A DNA stretch of 64,000 nt from Tyto alba (Eukaryota > Chordata > Aves > Strigiformes > Tytonidae). The translations under genes and the position numbers were made by a program. The DNA is taken from the NCBI RefSeq assembly GCF_018691265.1, contig NW_024881316.1, forward strand, positions 10,662,819 through 10,726,818, in the 5' to 3' direction. Of this stretch, positions 12,158 through 25,074 are shown piece after piece. Positions within the stretch are counted from its first letter, which is position 1, and the number at the start of each line of letters is the position of its first letter. The notes beneath the pieces are model-generated. The model did not search any database and was not told where the DNA came from. It was given only the letters and a program-made list of their open reading frames with translations.

Positions 12158-14316
12158 CTAAAGCAGAGTGTAAGAGAACATTAAAACATCCAAATTCACT
12201 CTTATGCTCTGGCTCTCAGAGTTTCTGTCATGAAACTGGTTATTGACTGGCATTTGAAAATGATTGACACCTGTTTCAAATGGTTAAATTTCTCAGGAGC
12301 ATAGAGCATAATAGGTAATAAAGTTGTTTAAGATTTAGTAACCTTATGATAACCCCTTTGCTGTCTTGAAATAAATACAATGAAGAATCTCACTGATATT
12401 TGGTGTTTCATTTGAAGGGGATGTCCTCTTCTCAGAACTCTAAATTTAGGCTTATACTTAAGTCTTTCCACTGGCAAGAGAAAATTTGGCCTGACATGGT
12501 GATGCTACAAGAACTCCGTTAAATCAGGACAACTGTTCATGTGAGGAAGCAGAGTACAAGAAGTACTTCAGTGCTTGATGTCCTGTACCTAGATGATGTT
12601 TAAGTGCCTATGACATTGAAGCAGTCACGAGTACCTCCAGAACACAGCTGAGGCTCAACTGTCAAGTCTTGCAAAACATGTCAAAAGCTTTCCCAATTCC
12701 AAAAAATGCCTAACTCAGCAAAAGGCCAGGCTGAGTAAGTCTGAAATGTGATCCATGCTCTGAACTTCAGTTAGCTCACGCAGGTTAGATGAAGAATCAG
12801 GCTAGTTTCACAAGGCATTGTTAAAAAGCTTGTGTTAAGCACAGTGAAAGGTGACACACAAGTAAACCAGACACAGTATCCATCCAGCATCTTGTATAGA
12901 AACTCTACTTAAATAAGTCAAAATTAATTAAAAATTGTATTTATGAATATAAAGTCATATTTTGCTGTAATGAAACCTTCCATGTGTCTGAACATATCAC
13001 TTTTACATATTGCTGAATGATGTCTTCATTATATTATAACTGTATTTTGAAAGTACGTTGCATTAGAAGTAAAACATCTATACACTGGGAAAGAATTTGT
13101 CCCAGTAGCAGATTTCATACTTAACCTCACCTTGGTTTTGACCAAATGGATAATTATTTTGGGGGAAAATAAGGACTATTGGACTCTTTTTCAGATAAAA
13201 ATATTAAGCACATTCTGATAATTAGTCTATGTAAAGGAGGATTTTCAGATATGATAGTATATGGCTTTTAACTGAAACGTGTTGATCAGGATGGTGTTAG
13301 TTATACAGTATGGGCACAGTCCAAGATTACAATTTGATTAGTTCTAAATTCATATTGAGTGAGATGGCATGTTAAAAATAACTTGATTTCAACACTTAGG
13401 ATGCTTTTAATAAAAAAGAGATTTTGAAAGGACTTGTTCTTTTTTCTTAAATGTATTTGCCATTTGAGTCATAGCTTGCTTTATGCCATATAAGATGCCT
13501 GTATATTCATGTAGTAGCTAATCTTTTTTAAAATGAATTTGTCACTTAATGGGCATCTAGTCTATGGAATGTACTGCTGCAAAATATCACTGAAACTAAA
13601 ATCCAGTATGCCTGAAAAGTAGTGCAATGTATTTGTATTTATGAATACCATAATCAACTAAATTTATTACAAATATATATATATATTTTTAAAAAAAAAG
13701 AAGAGCTTGAAGGAGATATGAAAAAGCATCATATGTTATATCACTCTCTAAGAGCTTAGAGGAGATTTTTTTGGAGGTAAATGACCTGATACCTGTCTCC
13801 TCTATGCTGCGACTAGGTTAGCACTGACAATGACAGGTACCACCCTAGATAAGCTAATGAAATTCTGAGAAACAGAATTACATATAATCTCCTCCAAACC
13901 TGTAAAAAATAGTTGCCAGAAATGAATGTGCCCCTTTCTCTTTGCTGACTGTTGACGCTGAGGTTAGACATAGGTGTCTAACTTTTAGGCCCCCGATGTG
14001 TGGCATATTCTACACTGTGTATCCTACGACAAAAACACAGGATAGGGAGGAACAACATACAGTTTTACTCCTAGTGATTGCAATTTCCTCCAAAGTTCAT
14101 AAGTTCACAGTAGGAAATACGTTCTTCTGTATTTTTAAAATCCCAGGGACACTGTAAGTAATATGTCGTAAGTTTGTGGTTTTACAAAATACACTGCCAA
14201 AAGCGCACCAGATGTTTTCCTTTAGAAATGGAGGCTTCCTGCCTAATCCATTTTGTTTTAATATTCCAGCTGCCTTTTTGGTAAGACATGAGCTGAAAAA
14301 AACCCAAAACATTAAC
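12158..14316. other. AT-rich intergenic, no gene recognised
   Basis: No frame with family motifs is visible. A short (AT)n run at 13673-13686 is followed by an A9 tract. Nothing else can be supported. Confidence 0.5.
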
Positions 14317-14342
14317 TTTTTGTTTGTTTGTTTGTTTGTTTT
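14317..14342. repeat. (TTTG)n microsatellite
   Basis: Six tandem TTTG units, followed by a T12 run near 14350. It is probably the remnant of a poly(T)-derived simple repeat and is likely length-polymorphic. Confidence 0.85.
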
Positions 14343-14862
14343 GCTGTTGTTTTTTTTTTTATTCTTTCTTGTTTGCTATCTTTTGAGTGTTGTAACGTAA
14401 GACTACAACAATAATTCAACAATATTTTGACCTAATAAATTACTGCCTGATGTTCACTTACAATAAATGTATTACACTGAGCCACAAATACAGATTCAGC
14501 TGCTGCTGGCCGGGTTTTCCATCTGCAGAGCCTTTCCCCAAAACTGCCTGATGACATCCCATAGATTATTCTGACTCACTGGGATCTCACAAAGCCTCTG
14601 CCTAACGCAGGTATTAGCAGCAGCAGGTATTAGCAGTGGGCATCAACTCAATGAAGCAGCAGAGGAAAGCAGATAGGGAATTTTTAAGGGTGGTTGCGCC
14701 TGCATGTGAACTAATGAAAAATAAATACAGGGAAGCATTGATTTAATCTGTTTACATAATTCACTTTAAATAAACTTGCAGTTAAGCCCTCACCAGGAAT
14801 TACTCTGCGATCATACCCCCTAGCTACCTAACGCAAGCGTGGGTTGTGGGCAATGGGGGGCA

Positions 14863-15108
14863 ATGGGCTGCTCCCAAAACGGGTCCTTTTGGGGGCACCC
14901 CTGCAAAATGCCAACGGAAGCCACTAGAGGGAACTCGGACTATTCCCTGCGGGGCCTTGGTACCCAACTCGACCTACTACTCACTTACCTGGACCTTTAC
15001 TTCCAGCTGTATGCATATGCATCCTTCAAGCTATACGCGTACGCTTTGAAGACGCTGCCACAGCAACTCTGTCTGTTCAAGCAAACGTACCAGTTTTCTT
15101 CGGTATAG
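14863..15108 (+). other. CpG-richer open frame with a peptide repeat, unassigned
   Basis: The frame runs from an ATG at 14863 (it is open from 14839) to TAG at 15106-15108, about 81 residues. The segment is richer in GC and CpG than its AT-rich surroundings. Inside it two adjacent units encode LYAYASFK and LYAYALK. The first five codons of each unit (CTG TAT GCA TAT GCA versus CTA TAC GCG TAC GCT) differ only at third positions, which changes no residue. A CTCF-like core (CCACTAGAGGGAAC, 13 of 14 positions) lies at 14921-14934. No homologous family is recognised, and a coding role is unproven. Confidence 0.25.
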
Positions 15109-18100
15109 CATACGTCGTTTTTCATCTTTTATGTTAGAAGTAATTTAGTTTTTTTAACTTTTTCTCTCTTAATTCTTTTCTTTCCTCCTCATTTCTTTAT
15201 CTACGTGCTGTCAACGCTATCTGGAAGTGAATCAAAAAATTACTGAATGTGCTCCTGGCTACTAGTGGGTGTGTAAAACACGTTCCTTGCATTTCTGGCA
15301 AGAAAGAGACTTGGGAGTAGGAAATTAAGGAAGGGTGGAGACTTACTAGAGGCCCTTAAAAGGTGAGGTCAGGGGCGCTGGCTGTAACCGAGGAAGACAA
15401 CATGGAGAAAGGTTTCTAAGTGAGCAAAGAGCCCCTTCCTTTGGTCATCGCATATGAGCTTTCTGCTCCTTCACCTTCTTCAGTATCTTACATCTGCCCA
15501 GAGGGAAAGCACCACCCTTCATTGTCCTCAGCCCACATAACCATCTCAGTAACGGTACAAGTAAGCAAAGCTCTTCCTAAGAAAATTGACTAAGCTGGCA
15601 TATGGATCAAGACTGCAAGACTGGATCAAGATTACTTTTACCATTCCTCCCACATCTTCACCTTCTGTCCCCACAGTATTTGGCAAGTAGGGCATGTTTG
15701 TGTTAAAAGTTATATAAAAGTGCAAGTTTGGAAAAGTGCATGTAATCTGTTATAACAGCAGTACAGGTTAACTCTTCAGTGTTGCCCCAGGGGGGAGGAA
15801 TAAAAACAGGCTGTCTTGCCTGTACAGAAGTTTCTGTTTCATCTCAGGGATATTTTGGTGTGGAGGTTGCCCTCTCACTGGGTGCTACTGCTGGGGCAGT
15901 GAAGGGAAAACCCCTTTTTGTTGGAAGGCTGCCTTTTCTGAACCTTCTAAAAGATGCTGACATTGACATCAAATCTGGCACATTTCACAAGATTACAGAG
16001 AACGGTGACGGTGATCCGGGTGGGGGGTCACCAGGACTGGGGGTTCTTGCCTGACCCCTCCTTTCACCCCAACACTTCCTAAAGGCAGAAATGTCAATGA
16101 ATATGTTACTTGTTCATTCTTGTGTACCCAGTTGTGGCTCTCCAGAGCTTCGACATTTATCTCAAACAGCAGAAAAATTAAGAAAAATAAAAGAAATAAA
16201 AATTTATTATTGAAAAATAAAAACTGAAAACAAAACATCTTGAAAATAGGAGTTTAATACTGCACAGTCATAGTTAGTTGATCAGTTACCTGTGTGGACA
16301 AAGTAATGGCATCTGTGTTGCCATTTTCTCTTTATGGAATTTAACTTGCATGCAACAAGAAGTCATATGGCTGCTGTTGAATTCAATCTCTGTTCTTATA
16401 AATTTGAAATTCTACCCTTGGCCAAAATGGTAGAAAACTCTGGAGGTTTCATGTTAAAGCCTTTGGGATATTTGTTTTTCTTTTATGCAGAGAAAATTTA
16501 GTTTCAGCACAAGAGCTCAAAAGACATTTGAAATAATTTTGAAATTAATCAAATGCATGTAGATAGATGTGTGGTAGAAGAGTAACAGAATAATAAGGCA
16601 TTATGAGAGAACAGTTTCCTTCAGTGAGGGAAGATGACTGTAATTTGGCATAAATGAGGACTATGGATGGGGGCTATGGGGGAAAGACAAAGAAATAGGT
16701 GTCACAGGTCAGGAGGAATATAACAAAAGGATGGGGCACTGGAAGCAGCAATTTTAGGGCCCAGGGTATGGAAAGTCAATGGGTTGAAACTTTTCTCTCA
16801 CCTGTGTCTGGCTTTTAGATGCATCCATCTCCCCTGCCCTGTGTATATATATTGGGGTCTCTCCTGAAAGGGTCTGAACCTTTCCCTTTGGAAGTCAGTT
16901 ATAGCTGTCCTGGGGACTAAAAGATTGTTTTACCAACACATGACAGAAGATACAGATACGTGTTAAAGCAAACAGAATCTTATCTGTGATCTAATTTATG
17001 GAAAGATGGATGGGTAATTAACTAAACTGCCATATGGGTAAGTAAATCTAGGGAACCTTTCCCTGAAAAGGGAAGTCCCTTATCATTAAATTGGTGAAGG
17101 AGACTGAGAAATGAAGAAAGGAAAATTATATAAATGGTACAGAGCATCACCCTGCAGATGTGAACCGACCTTACAGGCTTTGGGATCTGTAGAGGATGAA
17201 GAGCATAAAGAATATACTTAGTGCATATATGGCCTGTATAATACTTTTTGTCTTTTTGTCCTAAAATATATGACTCAGTGCTTTGGGGAAGGCACTTACT
17301 AACTGCCATGGTACCTGATGGAAAGCAGGCCTTGTAGGTGCTGAACCAATCTGGTACCTGGTAATGAATTAAAAAAGGAATATAAACCATAAGACTCTCT
17401 CAAAGAAGCAGTGTAAACTCTTACCTTAATTCCTCTAGGACACAACCAGGTCGGACACATACAGCTAACCACTGAACTGTCACTGAGCATGTGGAAAGGC
17501 ACCGTCCTACAAGTGGGAGGCTGAGGAGTTTTGGACACATGCAGCAAGCACACTGTACTTGTGACAGGCTCTCAAACAGTAGACCTGGCCTGGAAAATCA
17601 GATAAAAAGCCTCCCTTCATGAGTCTCACAGCTGCAGAATGCATTTTTATCTTCCTGGCATGTCCTCCTGCCAGAAACCAGCCCAAGTCAGACCTCTCAG
17701 ACTTCCTAAGCTCTGAGGAAACAATCCTTGAACTCTAATTGTTTGGGTTTTTTGAGTTGTGTTTGGCAGATGAATTCTGTGGTATCTGTGTAGGCCAGCT
17801 CATCAGAATAGTTTCTCGTCCTCTGGGATATCAAGTGGGGTATGTTATGGTTATTGAGGCTGCGCTACATGCTTGCCAGGACAATTCATGCCATGTTGAC
17901 AGGAGAAATTCAAGAGAATTATTGCATCTTGTAAACATCTAGCTGTTCTTTAGAAAAAAAATACATTGTCTCTTGAAGGAAATGTACCCTGAACACAGAA
18001 GATAAATGTGGCATACTCAAATTGATTTTTCAGGCGAAAAAAATTACATGTATGAACATTTGTGTGGAAGTGAGAGAAACTGAGAATGAGGAAATGCATT

Positions 18101-21100
18101 TAGGGGCAAATACAAGAAAAGAGAAACTCTGCAGTGAAGCTACTGTGAAGAGTAAAGAAAACTGACAGTCAAGGAGGGTGATGGAAAGGCTTGAGGTCTT
18201 GAGGACTGGCTGGTGGTAGAGAGAGACTGGGCCACTCATGAACTTCCCCTACTGTCCTCCTGTAGGAAGATCCTCTCTCTTGGGAAAGACTGGGCCTCCT
18301 CTGTCTTCCAGGATCTAATGAGAACCTAAGGATAAAGCAAATGGAAACTCAAGAAACTATGAGGATAGTGTGCATACCTGTGGCCCCCAGCCAGCTGCTG
18401 GCTGCAGCATGTTTGCATAGCAGTGAAGAGCAGCAGCCAACAAACAGAAATGTTTGACTTACCACCAGGTTTCTCACTGCTGGCTGTGGAGAGAGGACAG
18501 AGAGGACAGAGAGGATGAGCTGAAAATGACAGTGGTGTGTACAGATAATATATTGTACCCAACGGTCAAAAGCAGGCCTGGAGAAAAGTATAATAGTCAT
18601 CTTTCACGTGCAAATTACTAAAGCTATTGTGTAGTAAACCAGTACACAACAGAAAACCTAAACACAGCCTGATTTATCTCACCAGCCCTATCAATGACTG
18701 CAAATGCCAAACATTTCAAAGCAGAACATTATATTAATTGCATTTTACATACTACACAGCAGGATGAGGAAGACTTGCAGATCACACAGAAACCACATGT
18801 ACTTGCAAAGGAAAAACCTGGCTTGGCCTCCAGAAAATGTGGTTCTTTTCCTGGGTTAGTGAACAGCCAGCTGAGTGATCTTAAGCAAGCTGGTTCACTT
18901 CTGCATGCCCATTTTTCCAGCTGTAAAACACGAAGGCTGCTGTCACACACAAAAGCCTGTGGAAAACTGAGAGCAGTAAGCACTTGTGATACCTAAAGTA
19001 GTGCTAGCCATTAAGAATGCTGTGCAATTTCTAGTAATGAATAATAGGTACTACTCAGACAGAGAAGTCAGTTACAAGACTTGCCAGCTCATACTATTTT
19101 TTCCCAAATGGTCCCAGTCAAGAATTGGTAGCAAACTGCACTTCATCTAGTCATTAAAATTCCTTAAATTTGCAGTAACATCAGATACTTCGGGAGATAA
19201 TTTTTTCTCGCAGTCTTTCCTTCCCACATAATTCAATGGCAACATTTATGCTGCTTCTCTCTTATCTCTTAGTTGACCGTGTTTTTCAGGTTTTTTTCTT
19301 ACCTGTCTCGCCACTTATTTTTTCCTTATCACTCCTAGTACCGGACACAAAAAACTATCAGCACTTTCTTCAGTGCTTGCGTACAAAAAATGTCTAAACT
19401 TTGGACAAGGTCTATCAGTTTACTAATACATTAATTCCTACAATGACCTATTGTTATTCTAAATATGACAACTTTCTGAATATTCTATTGCTAGGAATGC
19501 AACTTACCAAAGCTTCATGATATACATATATATAAGCAAATTACAGATCTCAATCTATATATATTAAGTAGGACACACTTCATTTTTTCTCGTGCAGCTA
19601 TGTCACCAGGCAGTACAGAACACAAGACTCAGGTGATGAGAGAAAACAAGTGAAAGGCCTGACTCTATATACAAAGCCCTTTATTGAATGCAGTTCTAGG
19701 TCGTGTTTCAGGGAATAAAAATCAAAGTAAATTGTATTTTGATAGCCATTGCTATCACCACTTCCAAGGACATCTGCAAATTAAGGTTCATAGGCCTACC
19801 TGATGAAAGCACCTAGCTTAATTAAAGAAGCAAAGAAGCAAATTACATCTTTCATAGAAACAGCATCTCCTGAAAACTTTACGACCTTAAGAATGGCAAA
19901 ATGGCAGTGATGATTACACCACTTCTTGAAATACACAGAGCCATATACTGAACTACAACTAAAGACTTTGCTAAGTCCTATAAATACAAGTCCTTGATCC
20001 CCAAATACTTCCTCTTTCAGGTATAAATTACAGAAATCACATCTGCTTGCTGATTGGTGCCAGCCTGCAGCGTAAGAGCCCATAACATGTGTAATTCTCA
20101 AACTGAGAACGTGGCTTTATGAACCACTTGGACCAAATGATCGCATCTGCCACAGACAAGCCAGAATATGCTTAAATTGTAGTAATGTCACTAGACTAAC
20201 ATTAAATAAAAGCACCAGTGCAGCGCTTCCAACAGTCAGGGCTTCGTAAAATGCAAAGGCCTATTTTCTGGGAGTTGAATAAATGAGATTTTATCACCTC
20301 ATGGGAAAAAAAGTTAGAGAGGAATGCTGACTTCAACACAGGGGGAAAAGTGCCTCTGCCAGGACATGTTGGCTGTGCAAATTAATTCCCAAGGATTTTT
20401 TTTCAAATTCAGCTGAATTTTTGACCTTCCCGTCTTAGCTCTGATAACATTCTTCTACACTCAACACAAAAAAAATTTCACAGCCTCTACATTGCTGATA
20501 ACATTCTGTTGCTCAACTTCAGTAGTTAGGTCTTTTTATTGGATAATGTATTTCTCCTTAGTTGATGGATGATCCCTTCATTAATCTTTTCTGTTGAATC
20601 AGCACCTAAACATTTCAGGCATTCAAAAATATTTAACAATGTGGTTCCTGTTCAACAAGGTAGTGCCAATTTTTCACAGTAAATGTTAACATTTTACAAC
20701 GTTTATCTCTAACTTGCTTACCTCCTAGACTCCTTAGGGTAAGGACCAGACTATTCGTAACAGAAAACCTTTTTAGAAATTACAACAGAAAATAATTCCC
20801 CTTAAATAGTTGTCAGGCAGGCATATATTATGAAAAAAAAAAATAAAAAATTGAAGAACACATTGTAAAATCAAAATTCCAAGAGTACAGGGGGTTGTAG
20901 AAGAAAATAAGGCATGTGTTTAACAGCATGATGGAAGCATCAAGACTTTCTATTAAAAAATAAAGGTAAGCTTATTTCCAAAATTACAATGAAAGTCAAT
21001 CTGTGATCTTCAGGCTTCATATAAACTATAGGCTTCATATTTGATTTCCAAACTGGTAAAGCAGAAAAAAATCCTCAAGGGTAGCAAGTATCAAATGCTT

Positions 21101-21847
21101 TCTAATGCAAGAACTGAAAAGTACCCTCTGAAAATAATTACAAGAACCGCTTAAAATGACACTACTTGGATAAAATATCCATCAGCTGAAATAAAATCCA
21201 ATTTATGGAAGAAGTTACAGCCTCATATACAGACTACTTAGGAATTTGTCAGCATCCCTGAAGTGATACTGGTGTAACAGAGTTCAAATGCACACAGGAT
21301 TTCTAGCTCCTGTTGCATTAGGAGACAGAAGCATTTTAGCTTTGGTAGAGGACCAAGCCAGCCGTTACTAATGAAGCTGTCTAATGGGCTGAGAGTTAGC
21401 CATGCATGAAAACCCAACAACAGATACTTCTGCGCTCCATGAAAGCTAATTTTTCAGGACCATCATCACATGACATTTAACTGTTTAAAAGTAAGCTGGT
21501 AGTCAACTCGCACAGTTGATTCCCGTGCAGTTCTGCATGGCACCGCACTAAAGATTTTAAACAGAAGAGCTTTTAATTATATAACCAAAATGCAGTACGT
21601 TCAGCTTCCTTACTGTGACTCAACCCAGATTTAAAAGCAATTGATTTAATTCCTGTACAGCAGACACGTGACCAGCTGATGTTAACATATCCACTGTCTG
21701 GTCGTTTTCTTCCTTGAAGGCTGTTCAGTTCAAAAAGACTTGACACTATATTGCAGAGAAGTCCTCCAAACATGACACTCATGTTTTTCTTTCGTTTACC
21801 GGCTCTAAACTCAAACAATCGTATGTTCGTATAGTACAGTGCCTCAC
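15109..21847. other. intergenic, no gene recognised
   Basis: AT-rich DNA with only short, featureless open frames. A threefold GAGAGGACA-type short tandem lies at 18490-18514. I see no RNA gene, no retroposon I can name and no strong promoter. Confidence 0.5.
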
Positions 21848-21920
21848 CTTCAGGGAACAGCAATGAGAAAACTGTCAAAGTGAATAAAACCTTGGAAGTC
21901 AAAATCCCTGTAAGAAAATA
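21848..21920 (-). other. exon-like segment with hydrophobic peptide, unassigned
   Basis: On the minus strand an acceptor (CTTTCTACAG, ending at 21921) and a donor (G|GTGAGG at 21847) bound a 73-base segment. It is open in one frame for 24 codons, reading YFLTGILTSKVLFTLTVFSL and then LFPE. The peptide looks like a membrane segment. A second AG inside (TTACAG) offers an alternative acceptor. The frame also stays open on both sides, so this could equally be an ORF that happens to contain splice-like sites. The family is not assigned. Confidence 0.15.
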
Positions 21921-23233
21921 CTGTAGAAAGAAAAAGGAGAGATGATATCCTGATTTTTCAGATGATCTTCTTGAAGAGTACACTGCATGTAGGCGTAGTT
22001 TTACAATGCAGTACATTGGCCAGGAGGAGACTCAACCCAAAGATCTTAATAGAAACATGAAGTGCCCCAACACTTCTGCCAGATCACAACACGACCAGCG
22101 ATACTGACACAGAAGCAAGCTAATAATTTTTTTTTTTTTTTTGCACTGTTTGACGAGGCCAGATTAAACACTGTTATCTTACCCTGAAAACCTTCATGGT
22201 CCAACAAGGCATGGGAAGTTTTAAATTTTTAAAACTTCAGAAGTCTCATCCAACATCTTTAAAAGAATTGGCCGAGGAGTCAAGAACTCCTGGGACTTAC
22301 ATTTAATGAATTTTGTAATCCCCAAGGATGTGTTGGCAAATCAGGGCAGAAACAGAGGCACGTTATATTGGTAAATTTTACACAGGATCAGGGTTAGCAT
22401 TTAAACTTCATAACTTGTATCACCTCCAAGGGGCAGGGAAGAAGAGGCTGATGGCAAGATAATAATCAGGGAAAAAAAGGATACCTCCTTTTAAATAATG
22501 CCAACCTACATGGCTGATGGAAACTAGCTCTTGTCAAGCTAGATACCAAGATTCAAGATGATCACAAGTTCTGCTGACAAAATTACCCATTGCCTAAAGC
22601 TATATGGATTTGCTAAAGGCATTTTCCTTTGTGCTTGATGACATTCAGGCCAAAGAAAAAAAGGAAACAAATAAAAAAGCACAAAGGCAGATCAATACAG
22701 CATATACCAAATCTAGCAGTTTACTTACAGCCTACTTGAATCATCCTTAGTGAGATTCTACTAGAATTTTTCTTTGCCCTAATACTGTTTATTCAAAAAT
22801 TGAAAAAAGGGGATTTTCGTTCATTTTTAGAAGACAAGCTAGGACATGCTAAATTATGAAGTATTTAGATTAGGCAGCAAATTGGGTTGTTGAAGCTATA
22901 CATTTACCTCAAGCATATACAATCATTAATCAAGTAATGCAGGTCTATTTTGCAAGACAGTGAACCTCTAACTCTTTGGGATGGACCAAAAATTTTGTAT
23001 GAACTCCTAGTTTAGAACATATGTAGTTAAATAGCCTAATAGCATTATAATGAAAAATTCTGCAACTCTATCATTGATTTCTATAAGCAACGCAAAGATA
23101 TTCTTCTCCCGTAGTTTTTGACTAATCTCATTTCAGGGCTACATTAATGAATACTGCCAATTCACACTGACGGAGCGAAGCGATGCCGTACAGCAGCAGC
23201 AGCGGGGCACGTGCCAGGAACGTAGCTAATGTT

Positions 23234-23292
23234 ACTCTGCATCATCTCTGAAAACAACATTCAATGTTACTCTGCATCCCTGAAAACAACAT
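23234..23292. repeat. short tandem duplication, two copies
   Basis: The stretch AATGTTACTCTGCATC...CTGAAAACAACATTC appears twice in a row. The second copy lacks about three bases (CATCATCTCTG versus CATCCCTG). It is a recent local duplication with no obvious function. Confidence 0.8.
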
Positions 23293-23923
23293 TCACACTA
23301 GGAAACCCCCCTCAGCTGGTGCTCACATTTTCTTCCTACTTATCTTTCCTAGTACAGTAGTGTCCAGAGACTATTTTCAGTGGAACTAAAAACTTAAAAT
23401 AGCTTTTCTATCTTAAGTAACTTTCACGTATTTCCTGCTTTATTAGTCTCATTTAAATACTAGCTGAGTAAATAACTGCAAATCCTGATTACGTCTTCAA
23501 CATGCCCGTCAGACTAATCTGCAGTCCAATTCCTTAAGAATTTTAGATCAGAGGAATGTAATTTCCAGCACGAGAGACAAATCTGGTGAAAAATACGAAG
23601 TTTAACTTGACCCATCCGTACCTTTCTGTCATTGATACTTTCCCATACCAACTTGTTCAATAACCACTATGAAAACAGTTAGGGAGCTTTGCATCATGAA
23701 TGTGAATGGGTAATTGCCCAACTTTCTTGAAATCTGAATTTTGAAGAAACAAAAGGATAAGGAACCTAAAATGATGTATCACAATGGGAGCATTTTTTAA
23801 AAACACAAGGAATTCTTAATAAGCTATCAAATCTCTTATTATTTGGATAGTTAAAGACTGAATAGTCCTGATGCACTAGACAGCAATTAGTAATGTGAGT
23901 TCACATACCTGCATTAATAGACA

Positions 23924-23985
23924 CACACACAGCCACACGAAAGAAAAACAGAGACATGCTTAAGGGGAGGCCAAATTGTTTTATT
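23924..23985 (-). terminator. PNRC1 poly(A) site
   Basis: On the minus strand AATAAA (complement of 23980-23985) follows about 650 bases of 3' untranslated sequence after the PNRC1 stop. About 45 bases further downstream the minus strand is GT-rich (complement of ACACACACACAGCCACACG at 23931-23938 and flanks), which is the expected downstream element. Cleavage would fall roughly at 23950-23970. Confidence 0.65.
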
Positions 23986-24633
23986 TAATTTTTTAATGAC
24001 CAATTGGATTTTTGGCAGAAAGCTCTGCTTTTTTTTTTTTTTTTTCTTTATAGAAATCAGCAGTGCTCAAATTGATGGGTTGGAATTTTACTCAAACTCC
24101 AGTTAATTTTAAAAACAAACAGATGAACAGGATTTCCAGATGCTGTTTCCAGAGCAGAGAGCAAAACTTCACATTTGTATGAAAATTCCATGTTTATACT
24201 CGATTGGGACATAGAATGTAAAACTATTGTCAGTAGTGCATGAATAAAACATTCACATTTGATCTGGAACCTTAAAATCAGAAAGCTGTACTCTCCTTCC
24301 AAAATTTTCATTACCTTGTGCAAATCAAGTCAAGTCTTCATGTGTCAAACAGTTAAAATTGTCCATATTTTATATACAAGACATCTACCATTCAGGCAGT
24401 GCAAAATACATCCTTTCATAACAAAACTAAAATGTACCTCTCAAAGTATGAACAAGAATATACACATAATACATGATATACACTATTTACACAACCATAA
24501 AAAATATAATACAAGGATTTTTTTTTTTTTTTATGTAAGACTTGACAGTCTTTTGCAATTTTTGTTGCAACAAGGCATGTTTAAGTTTCCTGGATGGAGT
24601 TTTCTTTGCCAATTAATCAAGAGATCTTGGAAA
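23965..24633 (-). other. PNRC1 3' untranslated region (predicted)
   Basis: AT-rich sequence between the PNRC1 stop codon and the predicted poly(A) signal. It holds long T runs on the plus strand (24020-24047 and 24519-24532), which are A runs in the transcript. Open frames here on either strand (24057-24323, 24259-24651) have no family features and are taken as chance. The length of about 0.65 kb suits a PNRC1 mRNA. Confidence 0.6.
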
Positions 24634-25074
24634 CTATGCTTGAACTTTTAGGAGAGTTTTTAAATGGACTGCTATCAACTCCCTGTTTTGGTCAGACAGT
24701 TCAGCTGTGCCACCCACCCAGTGGCTGGGAGGCTTTGGAAGGACACTAGGGGACGGTGGGTCGCTAAATTTTGCCCCAGCGTAATTTTCTTTTTGGCTCG
24801 CTTCAGTTAGGGCAATAGGTTTCTTGGACTTGGCATTTCTGAAGTTCTCTGTGTTTTTAAGTGGCTTTTTCTCCTGCTTCTGAATTATTTCTGGCGATAC
24901 TGAATCTTGCCAAAAGTTCTCTATCTTTTTTGCCGAGGTGATCTTTGTCAGCGGCATGTTACATTTACTCTTCTGCCTGTTTATCTTTGGTTGTTCACAC
25001 AGATGTAAACCGTGAACGGGCTGGCTGTAGGGGATAGCAGCCTTCTCGGTCTTTCCCATTTTGTTCTTTAAGAA
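24634..25074 (-). CDS. PNRC1: PNRC1 coding exon 2 (terminal)
   Basis: Encodes residues 142-287, starting FLKNKMGK directly after the acceptor CTCTGCAG, and ends with TAG at 24636-24634. It holds the most conserved part of the family: the [18 protein letters not shown]3-ligand motif and the LKTLL nuclear receptor box. Human has V where this bird has F at the first codon after the junction. Confidence 0.95.
   Translation of the reverse strand, partial: FLKNKMGKTEKAAIPYSQPVHGLHLCEQPKINRQKSKCNMPLTKITSAKKIENFWQDSVSPEIIQKQEKKPLKNTENFRNAKSKKPIALTEASQKENYAGAKFSDPPSPSVLPKPPSHWVGGTAELSDQNRELIAVHLKTLLKVQA

Noticed and set aside
1..24633. SRSF12 or PM20D2, the expected neighbours beyond PNRC1 in mammals
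   Set aside because: I looked for the RRM and RS-rich exons of SRSF12 and the peptidase exons of PM20D2 on both strands and found no matching peptide. They may lie further left or be absent.
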